Shown: positions 10,263 to 18,449 of the stretch, one piece after another
Layout: the number at the start of each line of letters is the position of its first letter
Numbering within the stretch: position 1 is the first letter of the stretch
NCBI RefSeq assembly: GCF_020009625.1
Contig: NZ_JAIHLP010000002.1
Coordinates: forward strand, 1,178,001-1,242,000
Source of the DNA: Leifsonia poae
GTDB taxonomy: Bacteria; Actinomycetota; Actinomycetes; Actinomycetales; Microbacteriaceae
Reading direction: 5' to 3'
DNA length: 64,000 nucleotides
Translations under genes and position numbers: made by a program
Notes under the pieces: generated by a model
Seen by the model: the letters and a program-made list of their open reading frames with translations, nothing else
What the model was told of the DNA's origin: nothing
The model's database searches: none

Positions 10263-13200
10263 ATGTCTTCCGCCCTCTCCCCCGCCGTCCTCCACTTCCC
10301 GCCCGAATTGCCGGTCAGCCAGAAGCGAGAGGAGATCGGGCGCGCCATCCGGGAGAATCAGGTCGTGATCGTGGCGGGTGAGACCGGCTCGGGCAAGACC
10401 ACGCAGCTACCGAAGATCTGCCTGGAGATCGGGCGCGAGAGCATCGGCCACACGCAGCCGCGTCGTCTGGCCGCGCGCACTATCGCCGAACGCATCGCCG
10501 AGGAGCTCGGCGAGGAGGTCGGCGGCCTGGTCGGCTACCAAGTGCGGTTCACCGACCGGGTCGGAGCCGGAACCCGCATCAAGCTCATGACCGACGGCAT
10601 CCTGTTGAACGAGATGCACCGCGACCGGATGCTGCGCAAATACGACACGATCATCATCGACGAGGCGCACGAGCGCAGCCTCAACATCGACTTCCTGCTC
10701 GGCTATCTTCGGCAGCTGCTGCCGAAGCGGCCCGACCTCAAGGTGATCATCACCTCCGCGACGATCGACCCGCAGAGTTTCGCGGCCCACTTCGCCGACA
10801 CCGACGGTCGCCCGGCGCCGATCGTCGAAGTGTCCGGCCGCACCTTCCCCGTGGAAGTGCGCTACCGACCGCTGGTCGCCGAGGCGCTCGAAGACGACGA
10901 GGATGCGGATCCGATCCCCTCGGCCGACCGTGACTATCTGCAGGGCATCACCGAAGCCATCGACGAGCTCGGCCGCGAGGCCGCCGGTGATGTGCTCGTG
11001 TTCCTCTCCGGCGAGAACGAGATCCGGGATGCGGCCGACGCGATCATCGGCCGCAACCTTCCGCACACCGAGGTGCTCCCCCTCTACGGCCGGCTGTCGA
11101 GCGCTGAGCAGCACCGCGTGTTCCAGCCGTCGACGATGCCCGGCGTGCGCCGCCGTATCATCCTCGCGACGAATGTGGCCGAGACGAGTCTCACGGTTCC
11201 CGGCATCAAGTACGTGGTGGATGCCGGCACCGCGCGCATCTCCCGGTACAGCGTGCGCGCCAAAGTCCAGCGGCTCCCGATCGAGGCGATCTCGCAGGCC
11301 AGCGCCAACCAGCGGTCCGGTCGCTCCGGCCGCACCAGCGACGGCATCGCGATCCGACTGTACTCGAAGGAGGATTTCGAGAAGCGGCCCGAGTTCACCG
11401 AACCCGAGATTCTGCGCACCAACCTGGCCGCGGTCATCCTGCAGATGATCTCTCTCGGGCTCGGCGACATCGCCGCGTTCCCGTTCCTCACCCCTCCCGA
11501 TTCGCGCGGCATCAAAGACGGTCTCGACCTTCTGAGCGAACTCGGCGCTGTCACCCGGAACAAAGACGGCGACAACGCACTCACCAAAGTCGGCCGCAAT
11601 CTCGCCCTGCTCCCCATCGACCCGCGGTTCGCCCGGATGGTCGTCGAATCGAAGCAGCACAGCACTTCGCGCGAGGTGATGGCCATCGTCGCCGGCCTCA
11701 CCATCCAGGACCCACGTGAACGTCCGGTCGAGAAGCGCGGCACCGCGGATGCGATGCACGCCCGCTTCGCCGACCCCACCAGCGACTTCCTCACACTGCT
11801 CAACCTGTGGAACTATCTGGAGGAGAAGCAGAGGGAGCTCTCGTCGAGCGCGTTCCGGCGCCTCTGCAAGGCGGAGTTCCTCAACTTCCTGCGCGTGCGC
11901 GAATGGCAGGACGTCTACCGCCAGCTGCGCCAGCTCGCCAAACCGCTCGGCCTGACCATCGGCGAACCCTCGGTCAACCCCGACGGCATCCATCGCTCAC
12001 TGCTCGCCGGGCTGCTCTCCCATCTCGGCCTCAAGGATGCGATGGCCTCGGGCAACAAGGCCGGCTCCGGTCGCGGGCCGGGCCCGGCATCCGCCCGTGC
12101 CGGTCGCAGCGCCGAATACCTGGGCGCACGCCAGACGCGATTCGTGATCTTCCCCGGCTCGACACTGGCCAAGAAGCAGCCGAACGCCCTGATGAGCGCC
12201 GAGCTCGTCGAGACGAGCCGCCTGTTCGCGCGGATGAACGCCGCCGTCGACCCCGCCTGGGCCGAGCCCATCGCCGGCGACCTCTGCAAGCGCTCCTTCA
12301 GCGAGCCGCACTGGGAGAAAACCCAGGGCGCGGTCGTCGCCTACGAACGCGTCACGCTCTACGGGGTGCCGATCATCCCGCGCCGCCGGGTGCAATACTC
12401 CCGGGTCGACCGGGAACTGTCGCGCGAGCTGTTCATCCGACACGCGCTGGTCGACGGGGAGTGGGATTCCAAGCAGGCGTTCGACCGCGCCAACACGAAG
12501 CTCCGCGCCGAGCTGCGCGAGCTGGAGGAGCGCACCCGTCGTCGCGACATCCTGAACGACGACGAGGCGGTCTTCGACTTCTACGATCGGCGCATCCCGG
12601 CCGACGTCACCTCCACGCGAAGCTTCGAAGGCTGGTGGCGCAAGGCCAAGAACGAGACCCCGGACCTGCTCACCATGACGCAGGAGGCTTTGCTCGCCGA
12701 CGACTCGACGGTGGTCGACGACGAGTCGTTCCCGCCGCTGTGGCGGCAGGGCGACCAGCAGCTCACACTGAGCTACCGATTCGAACCGGGCGCCGACGAC
12801 GACGGCGTTACAGTGCAGGTGCCGTTGCCGCTGCTGGCCGGGCTGCTCCCCGACGGCTTCGACTGGCAGGTTCCGGGTCTGAGGCAGGAGCTCGTCACCG
12901 CGATGATCAAGTCGCTGCCCAAAGCCATCCGGCGCCTCGTCGTGCCCGCCGGCGATTGGGCGAGACGTCTGCTCGGCGAGCTGAACGACACAGCGGGAAT
13001 GCGATCCCACACCGGTGAGCGCCCAGCCGCCTCGCTCGCGGAGACACTCGCCGCCACCATCAGCCGGCTCACCGGTTCGCGGGTGAGTGCCGATGACTTC
13101 GACCTCGACCGCATCCCGACCCATCTGCGACCGACGTTCCAGGTGATCGGCGAGCGCGGGCGCCCGGTCGCGAGCGGGAAAGACCTCGCCGAACTGCAGG

Positions 13201-14147
13201 AACGGTTGCGCAGCCGCGCTCGGGATTCCGTGGCCAAGGTGGCCGAAGCCCGCACGCCGAACGCGATCGAACGCTCGGGGCTCACGAGCTGGGACTTCGA
13301 CGAGCTCCCCCGTTACCTCGATACCGAGCAGAAGGGGCCGGGCGGCTCCACCAATGTCATCCGCGCATATCCGTCGCTCGTCGACGACGGCACGAGTGTG
13401 AGCATCCGGCTCATGAGCACGCCGGCCGACCAGGCGCGCGCGCTGCCCGCCGGTGTTCGCCGGCTCCTGCTCGCCTCCGTGCCCTCACCGGTCGCCTATG
13501 TGCAGCAGCATCTGACATCGACCGAGAAACTGACCCTGGCCGCAAGCCCGTACCCGACCACGAAAGCACTGTTCGACGACTGCCTGCTCGCCGTGATCGA
13601 CAGTGTGCTCTACCGCATGAAGCCGGACGGTCAGCTGTTCATGCGGGCCGAGTTCGAGGCGGTGCGCGATCGTGTCTCGGGGATCGTGATGGATTCGATG
13701 TTCGAGACGGTCGCGCTCGTCTCGCGGATCCTCACCGCGGCCCGCACCGCGGAGAAGGCCATCGGCGGGGCAACCAGCATCGTCTTCCTCGCCGCCCTCG
13801 GCGACGCGAAAGCGCAACTCGCCGGGCTGGTGTACCCCGGATTCGTCTCGGCGACCGGGCTGGAGCGGCTCGTGCACCTCCCCCGTTACCTCACCGGGAT
13901 CACCCAGCGCATCGCCGCTCTCCCGGTGAACCCCGGTCGCGACCGGGCGTGGCAGACGCAGGTGGAGACGGCAGTGGCCCTCTACACGGAAGCGGGCGGG
14001 CGCATCCCACTGCCGGCCGACGCCCCCGAGTCGATCGTGCACGCCCGGTGGATGCTCGAAGAGTTTCGGGTGAGCCTTTTCGCGCAGACCCTCGGCACCG
14101 CCGAGACCGTATCCGTGCAGCGCATCCGCAAAGTCCTCGCCGGCTGA
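10263..14147 (+). CDS. hrpA: ATP-dependent RNA helicase HrpA (DEAH-box)
   Basis: A 1294-residue SF2 DEAH helicase. Motif I is GETGSGKTTQLPK (about residues 39-51), motif II is DEAHERS, motif III is TSATID, and motif VI is QRSGRSGRT. The helicase-associated and OB-fold regions follow, then a long HrpA-specific C-terminal domain (DUF3418) through residue ~1290. The length matches full HrpA. The enzyme remodels structured RNA; HrpA homologues act on stalled ribosomes and mRNA. The start follows TAGGAT at 10249-10254 and GGAAGG, so the gene is expressed from its own promoter. A perfect hairpin follows the stop. Confidence 0.97.
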   Translation: MSSALSPAVLHFPPELPVSQKREEIGRAIRENQVVIVAGETGSGKTTQLPKICLEIGRESIGHTQPRRLAARTIAERIAEELGEEVGGLVGYQVRFTDRVGAGTRIKLMTDGILLNEMHRDRMLRKYDTIIIDEAHERSLNIDFLLGYLRQLLPKRPDLKVIITSATIDPQSFAAHFADTDGRPAPIVEVSGRTFPVEVRYRPLVAEALEDDEDADPIPSADRDYLQGITEAIDELGREAAGDVLVFLSGENEIRDAADAIIGRNLPHTEVLPLYGRLSSAEQHRVFQPSTMPGVRRRIILATNVAETSLTVPGIKYVVDAGTARISRYSVRAKVQRLPIEAISQASANQRSGRSGRTSDGIAIRLYSKEDFEKRPEFTEPEILRTNLAAVILQMISLGLGDIAAFPFLTPPDSRGIKDGLDLLSELGAVTRNKDGDNALTKVGRNLALLPIDPRFARMVVESKQHSTSREVMAIVAGLTIQDPRERPVEKRGTADAMHARFADPTSDFLTLLNLWNYLEEKQRELSSSAFRRLCKAEFLNFLRVREWQDVYRQLRQLAKPLGLTIGEPSVNPDGIHRSLLAGLLSHLGLKDAMASGNKAGSGRGPGPASARAGRSAEYLGARQTRFVIFPGSTLAKKQPNALMSAELVETSRLFARMNAAVDPAWAEPIAGDLCKRSFSEPHWEKTQGAVVAYERVTLYGVPIIPRRRVQYSRVDRELSRELFIRHALVDGEWDSKQAFDRANTKLRAELRELEERTRRRDILNDDEAVFDFYDRRIPADVTSTRSFEGWWRKAKNETPDLLTMTQEALLADDSTVVDDESFPPLWRQGDQQLTLSYRFEPGADDDGVTVQVPLPLLAGLLPDGFDWQVPGLRQELVTAMIKSLPKAIRRLVVPAGDWARRLLGELNDTAGMRSHTGERPAASLAETLAATISRLTGSRVSADDFDLDRIPTHLRPTFQVIGERGRPVASGKDLAELQERLRSRARDSVAKVAEARTPNAIERSGLTSWDFDELPRYLDTEQKGPGGSTNVIRAYPSLVDDGTSVSIRLMSTPADQARALPAGVRRLLLASVPSPVAYVQQHLTSTEKLTLAASPYPTTKALFDDCLLAVIDSVLYRMKPDGQLFMRAEFEAVRDRVSGIVMDSMFETVALVSRILTAARTAEKAIGGATSIVFLAALGDAKAQLAGLVYPGFVSATGLERLVHLPRYLTGITQRIAALPVNPGRDRAWQTQVETAVALYTEAGGRIPLPADAPESIVHARWMLEEFRVSLFAQTLGTAETVSVQRIRKVLAG

Positions 14148-14200
14148 CCCCGCCCTCCCACAAACTCTCACCGCCGACTACGCAGGAAGTCGCCGAAAAT

Positions 14201-14235
14201 CCGTCGAGTCCACAGACAATTCGTGGACTCGACGG
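14201..14235 (+). terminator. Strong hairpin terminator downstream of hrpA
   Basis: A perfect 13-bp stem is formed by CCGTCGAGTCCAC (14201-14213) and GTGGACTCGACGG (14223-14235), with a 9-nt loop. It is followed by TTTG. It sits about 50 bp after the hrpA stop. Confidence 0.8.
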
Positions 14236-14241
14236 TTTGCT

Positions 14242-14275
14242 GGGGGGGGGGGGAGAGAGAGATCTGTCCCTCTCC
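14242..14275. repeat. Run of 12 G followed by an AG-rich tract
   Basis: Twelve consecutive G lie at 14242-14253, followed by alternating AG. On the minus strand this reads as a CT-rich tract ending in C12, immediately after the importer permease gene. GGAGAG and CTCTCC segments there can pair, so it may be part of a minus-strand terminator. The exact G count is likely to be unreliable. Confidence 0.7.
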
Positions 14276-14279
14276 GGGC

Positions 14280-15530
14280 TCAGGTCGTGGAGCGGTTCCG
14301 TCGGCTGAGAGCGTCGACGGTGACCGCGGCGAGCAGCACCAGTGCCGTCACCATCAGCTGCGTGGCCGCCGACAGGTTGAGCAGACCCATGCCGTTGTAG
14401 ATCGTGGCGACGATCAGACCACCGAGCAGGGCGTGGACGATCTTGCCGCGACCGCCGAAGAGGCTCGTGCCGCCGATCACCGCCGCGGCCACCGCGAGCA
14501 GCACGTACTGGCCGCCGTCGACGTTGCTGGAGATCGAGCCGAGCCTGGCCGCGTAGAAGATGCCCGCGGCGCCGGCGGTGAGGCTAGCCAAGGCGAATGC
14601 GATCAATCGGATGCGCGACAGGTTGATGCCGGCTCGACGGGCGGCCTCCGCGTTGCCGCCGATCGCGTAGACATACCGCCCGAACCGGGTCTGCGCGAGC
14701 AGGAAGCTCCAGCCGGCGACGATGGCCAGCACGATCGGAACAGCCCACGGCACGCCCTCCCCTGCGCTGCAGGCCAGCACGAGGGCGATCCCCGCCGCGG
14801 CGATCAACGCGATCTTCACGATCCTGAGGCCGACCGGCTGGGTGACGAGCCCTCCCGCACGGCGTTGCCGATCGCCCACCAGCGCGAAGACTGCGTAGGC
14901 CGCCACGACCAGCGCGAGCACCACCCAGGCGAGAACGGTGTTCATGTACCCGTAGGCGATGGCGTTGATCACCGCATTGCTGACCGACATGGTGCCGCCG
15001 CTGCTCGGACCCGCCAGACCGTTGATGACGAAGATCAGCAGACCCTGCAGGCCGAGCAGCCCGGCCAGCGTGACGATGAACGACGGGATGCGGAGCCGTG
15101 TGATGAGGAACCCCCACACCGCGCCGATGATCGTGGCGACAGCGAGCCCGAGGAGCACACCCACATACCAGGGCAGGTTGTAAGGCGGCCCGGTGATCCA
15201 CACCGTGAAGACGGCACCGATGGCGCCGGTGAAGCCCAGCGCCAGGTCGATCTCGCCGAGGAGCAGCACGAACACTTCCGCGACGCCGAACAGTACGAAC
15301 ACCGAGGCCTGCACCATCAGATTGATGATGTTGTTCGGCGACAGGAAGACTGAGTTGTTCAGCTGGAAGATGATGATGATGACGATCAACCCGCCGACGA
15401 CCGGCAGCACCCCGCTCTCGCCGGAGCGGATGCGTGCGATCCAGGCCCGGAAGTAGCCGCCCAGGGTGGCGGCGGGGCGACCGGGCACATCGGCGACGGG
15501 CGGGGTCGCCGGTTCCGTTGAAGTGGACAT
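14280..15530 (-). CDS. Sugar ABC transporter permease (XylH-type)
   Basis: A 416-residue inner-membrane permease of the BPD_transp_2 (ribose/xylose) family with about ten hydrophobic segments. Typical landmarks are SPNNIINLMVQASVFVLFGV, LGEIDLALGF, GGNAEAARRAGIN (the EAA-like loop that contacts the ATPase) and VLLAVAAAVIGGTSLFGGRG. Its ATG overlaps the stop of the ATPase gene (TGATG at 15528-15532), so translation is coupled. It is the last gene of the sugar block. A pyrimidine tract with hairpin potential follows. Confidence 0.92.
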   Translation of the reverse strand: MSTSTEPATPPVADVPGRPAATLGGYFRAWIARIRSGESGVLPVVGGLIVIIIIFQLNNSVFLSPNNIINLMVQASVFVLFGVAEVFVLLLGEIDLALGFTGAIGAVFTVWITGPPYNLPWYVGVLLGLAVATIIGAVWGFLITRLRIPSFIVTLAGLLGLQGLLIFVINGLAGPSSGGTMSVSNAVINAIAYGYMNTVLAWVVLALVVAAYAVFALVGDRQRRAGGLVTQPVGLRIVKIALIAAAGIALVLACSAGEGVPWAVPIVLAIVAGWSFLLAQTRFGRYVYAIGGNAEAARRAGINLSRIRLIAFALASLTAGAAGIFYAARLGSISSNVDGGQYVLLAVAAAVIGGTSLFGGRGKIVHALLGGLIVATIYNGMGLLNLSAATQLMVTALVLLAAVTVDALSRRNRSTT

Positions 15531-16354
15531 CAGTACTCCCGACCGTTGCTGTTCGAGACGGTTCCCGTGGTGATCAGCTCGACGGCCGTGTTCACGGTCA
15601 ACTCGCCGACCGGGGCGGTCCGGGCGAGCGTGCCGAGATACATGACGGCGATCCTGTCGGCCACCTCGAACACGTCATTGAGGTTGTGGGATACGAGCAG
15701 CACGGCGATGCCGTTGGTGCTGAGGCGTTTGATCAGATCCAGCACCATCGAGGTCTGCGAGACACCGAGCGCGGCGGTCGGTTCGTCCATGATGACCAGC
15801 TTCGCGTCCCACATCACGGCTCGGGCGACGGCGACGGCCTGCCGTTGGCCGCCGGAGAGCGACGACACCAATTGGCGGATCGAGCTGACCGTGGTGACGG
15901 AGAGCTCGCTCAGTGTCTGCTTCGCCTTGGTCTCCATGACGGATTCGTTCAGCAGGAGGCCGTCGTGCAGCATCTCGCGCCCGAGGAACATGTTCTGAAC
16001 GATGTCCAGGTTGTCGCACAGGGCGAGATCCTGGTAGACAGTCTCGATCCCGAGCGCGGAGGCGTCGCGCGGTCCACCCATGTGCACAGGCCGACCGTTC
16101 CACAGCATCTCCCCGCCGTCGATCGTATGGATCCCCGCGATGGATTTGATCAGGGTCGATTTGCCGGCGCCGTTGTCACCGACGAGCGCCGTGACCTTAC
16201 CGGCGGGCAGATCGAGATCGATGCCTTTCAGCGCCTGAACGGGACCGAAATGCTTGCTGATCCCTCGCAGGCTCAGCAAGGGCGTCTCGTCGTCGAGCAG
16301 AGCCCGCCCGGCCGGTGTCCCGGCCGGGCGGGCATCCGCTAGCTCCTCGCTCAC
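15530..16354 (-). CDS. Sugar ABC transporter ATPase, single-domain (XylG/FrcA-type)
   Basis: A 274-residue ABC ATPase with Walker A GDNGAGKST, Q-loop VYQDLAL, signature SSLSGGQRQ, Walker B LVIMDEPTAALG and H-loop LVSHNL. It corresponds to only the first half of the usual ~500-residue RbsA/XylG proteins, so a second ATPase copy or another ABC domain must complete the pair. I chose GTG 16354 because it overlaps the TGA of the binding-protein gene (GTGA). The long upstream extension of the frame has no family character. It is sandwiched between the binding protein and the permease. Confidence 0.9.
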   Translation of the reverse strand: MSEELADARPAGTPAGRALLDDETPLLSLRGISKHFGPVQALKGIDLDLPAGKVTALVGDNGAGKSTLIKSIAGIHTIDGGEMLWNGRPVHMGGPRDASALGIETVYQDLALCDNLDIVQNMFLGREMLHDGLLLNESVMETKAKQTLSELSVTTVSSIRQLVSSLSGGQRQAVAVARAVMWDAKLVIMDEPTAALGVSQTSMVLDLIKRLSTNGIAVLLVSHNLNDVFEVADRIAVMYLGTLARTAPVGELTVNTAVELITTGTVSNSNGREY

Positions 16355-17565
16355 GAGGTCGGGATTCCGGCAGCCTTGCACGCCGCCGCGAACGACGAGG
16401 TGCACAGTTGAGCGGCGGTCACGAACTTGTCGGCGATGACCGTAGAGTTCATGTTGCTCGTCGTCACCCATTCCGGCTTCAGCAGCACGGACGGCACGGC
16501 GACTTTGCTGACGGTGTCCATGGTCGACCCGTTGACCAGGCCGGCTGGGGGCGTCACGTCCGCCCGCAGGTACATCGCGAGCGCTGCCGCTGCCTGAGCC
16601 TCGAGATAGATCGGCTTGTAGGCGGTGCCGCATTGGTACCCGGACAGGATGTTCTGCAGCCCCACCAGCGTCGCGTCCTGACCGGTGATCGGGAACGCCT
16701 TCTCCTTGATGCCGTGGTTCTTCAGGTACGTGATGATCGGGGCGGCGTTCTCATCGTTCGGAACGAGTGCGGCATTGGCGTTCGGGTGAGCGGTGTACGC
16801 CTGGGCGAACTCGGTCGCCGCTGTGGGCGGGTCCCAGGTTCCGGCCGGTTCAGCGACCTTGGTCCAGCCCGAGCTGTAGAGCGGGTTGAGCACCGAGTCG
16901 TAGCCCTGCGCGAAGAGTGTCGCGTTGTTGTCGGTCGGGTCACCCTTCATCTCGATGACTGCCGGCTTGCTCACATTCCAGTCCTTCGTGCAGGTCACGA
17001 GCCCGTTGCCGATCAGCTCGCCGACCTTCACATTGTCGAAGCTGACGTAGTAGGCGCGGGTGCCTCCGAGCGTCAACCGGTCGTAGTCGATGACCTTCAC
17101 GCTGTGCTGCTTGGCATACTCCTCGATCTTCGCGCCGACACCGGCGTCGAGCGGGTCGACGACGAGCACCTTGGAGCCGGCGGTGATCGCGGATTGGGCG
17201 TCCGTGAGCTGAGTGGCATCACTGCCTTGCGCGTTCTGGACGGTGAACTGGCTCGACGTCAGGCCGGCAGCCGTGAACGCCTCCTTCAGATACGGGGCGT
17301 CGAACTCCGTGTAGCGCGCCGAGGAAACCGTGTCCGGCAGGATGACCGTCACATTGCCCGTTCCCTTCGAGGCGAGCGGCTTGAGCGCCGCCATGCTCGA
17401 GAAGTCGCGCTTGAACGATGTCGCCGATGTGGCGGCGAGCGCCGCCTCCGTGGTGGACGGACTCGATGACGAACCGGACGACGACCCGGAGCTGGCGCAT
17501 CCGGCCAGCACCACGGCCGTACTCACCAGGACGGCGGCGACGCCCACTGTTTTCTTGATCTGCAT
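16351..17565 (-). CDS. Sugar-binding lipoprotein of the ABC importer (XylF-type)
   Basis: A 404-residue periplasmic-binding-protein-like lipoprotein with lipobox VVLAGC (Cys23) and a Ser/Gly linker. The Peripla_BP_4 fold shows in VTVILPDTVSSARYTEFDAP, SKVLVVDPLDAGVGAKI, VIDYDRLTLGG and FPITGQDATLVGLQNILSG, as in XylF/ChvE. It should capture a monosaccharide, probably D-xylose or a related sugar, outside the membrane. ATG 17565 has an ideal GAGGAG seven bases upstream. It starts the importer part of the block, 180 bp after the response regulator. Confidence 0.92.
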   Translation of the reverse strand: MQIKKTVGVAAVLVSTAVVLAGCASSGSSSGSSSSPSTTEAALAATSATSFKRDFSSMAALKPLASKGTGNVTVILPDTVSSARYTEFDAPYLKEAFTAAGLTSSQFTVQNAQGSDATQLTDAQSAITAGSKVLVVDPLDAGVGAKIEEYAKQHSVKVIDYDRLTLGGTRAYYVSFDNVKVGELIGNGLVTCTKDWNVSKPAVIEMKGDPTDNNATLFAQGYDSVLNPLYSSGWTKVAEPAGTWDPPTAATEFAQAYTAHPNANAALVPNDENAAPIITYLKNHGIKEKAFPITGQDATLVGLQNILSGYQCGTAYKPIYLEAQAAAALAMYLRADVTPPAGLVNGSTMDTVSKVAVPSVLLKPEWVTTSNMNSTVIADKFVTAAQLCTSSFAAACKAAGIPTS

Positions 17566-17659
17566 GGAATGCTCCTCACGATCGCTGTAGCCGCAGCACA
17601 TCGGGCGGGAGCCCGGCACGTCGACACCCGGGGTGTCTTCGTCAGCTGAAACTAAATCG

Positions 17660-17725
17660 AGCCTAAGAATCGCGGCATGAACGAGCCGTAAATAATCGGC
17701 CGCCGGCATCAACAAAACATCAACG
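17660..17725 (-). promoter_or_regulatory. Putative importer promoter with response-regulator direct repeats
   Basis: On the minus strand, GTTGATG occurs twice (plus-strand CATCAAC at 17708-17714 and 17719-17725) with an 11-bp period, the spacing preferred by OmpR/PhoB-family dimers. A TAGGCT -10-like box follows at 17665-17660, about 43 bp downstream. This suggests activation of the binding-protein/ATPase/permease genes by the adjacent response regulator. It is a prediction from spacing only. Confidence 0.5.
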
Positions 17726-17744
17726 CCGAACGGCCGGAGACGGT

Positions 17745-18449
17745 TCAATACGCGGCGAACCGATACCCGGCGCGCGGCTCGGTCAGGATGAGCGTCGGCT
17801 GTCCCCCGACCTCCAGTTTGGAGCGGAGTCGCCGCACGTAGACACGAAGATACTCGGTCTCGGTTTCGTACCCCGGCCCCCAGACCTGCCGCAGCAGGAA
17901 CGCGTGCGAGAGCAGCATCCCGGGCTGAAGCGCGAGCTCGCGCAACAGGGCGAACTCGGTCGGAGTCAGGTGGATCGCGACTCCCTCGCGGCTGACCTGT
18001 TGCTTGCTCAGATCCACCACCAACCCGCTGATCTGGAGCACCGGAGGGGTGTCCTCCGGTGCGGCGGCCGGCCGGGATCGCCTCAGTGTCGCGGTGATCC
18101 GGGCGAGCAGTTCGTCGATGCCGAACGGCTTCGTCATGTAGTCGTCCGCCCCGACGTTCAGGGCGGCGACCTTGTCGCGCTCTCCGCCGCGCGCCGAGAT
18201 GACGATGATACCGATGCTCGAGTGGCCCCGGATCTGCTGGCACAGCTCGATGCCGTCGGCGGCGGGCAGCATCAGGTCCAGGAGCACGATGTCCGGACGC
18301 TCGGTCTCGAGCAGGCGCAGCACCCGCGATCCGTCGGAGGAGACGACGGTGTCGAAGCCCCGAACGGTGAGGTTCGCCCGGATCAGGTCGACGATGTTGG
18401 GGTCGTCCTCGACCATCAGCACCTTGGTCCGCGCGGTGTCGTCACCCAT
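17745..18449 (-). CDS. OmpR/KdpE-family response regulator
   Basis: A 234-residue two-domain regulator. The receiver domain has the acidic pair (VEDDP, residues 14-16), phospho-acceptor Asp58 in VLLDLMLP, and Lys in DDYMTKPFG. The C-terminal winged helix shows LTPTEFALLRELALQPG and the YLRVYVRRLRSKLE recognition region. The N-terminus overlaps the end of the kinase fusion gene by 8 bp, so the two form a cognate pair. Its likely target is the sugar importer downstream, where an 11-bp-spaced direct repeat lies. Confidence 0.93.
   Translation of the reverse strand: MGDDTARTKVLMVEDDPNIVDLIRANLTVRGFDTVVSSDGSRVLRLLETERPDIVLLDLMLPAADGIELCQQIRGHSSIGIIVISARGGERDKVAALNVGADDYMTKPFGIDELLARITATLRRSRPAAAPEDTPPVLQISGLVVDLSKQQVSREGVAIHLTPTEFALLRELALQPGMLLSHAFLLRQVWGPGYETETEYLRVYVRRLRSKLEVGGQPTLILTEPRAGYRFAAY

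Noticed and set aside
16355..18243. Long minus-strand frame extending the sugar-binding protein upstream into the response regulator
   Set aside because: The lipoprotein signal peptide at 17565 with a GAGGAG site marks the real start; the extension is a shadow of the regulator.
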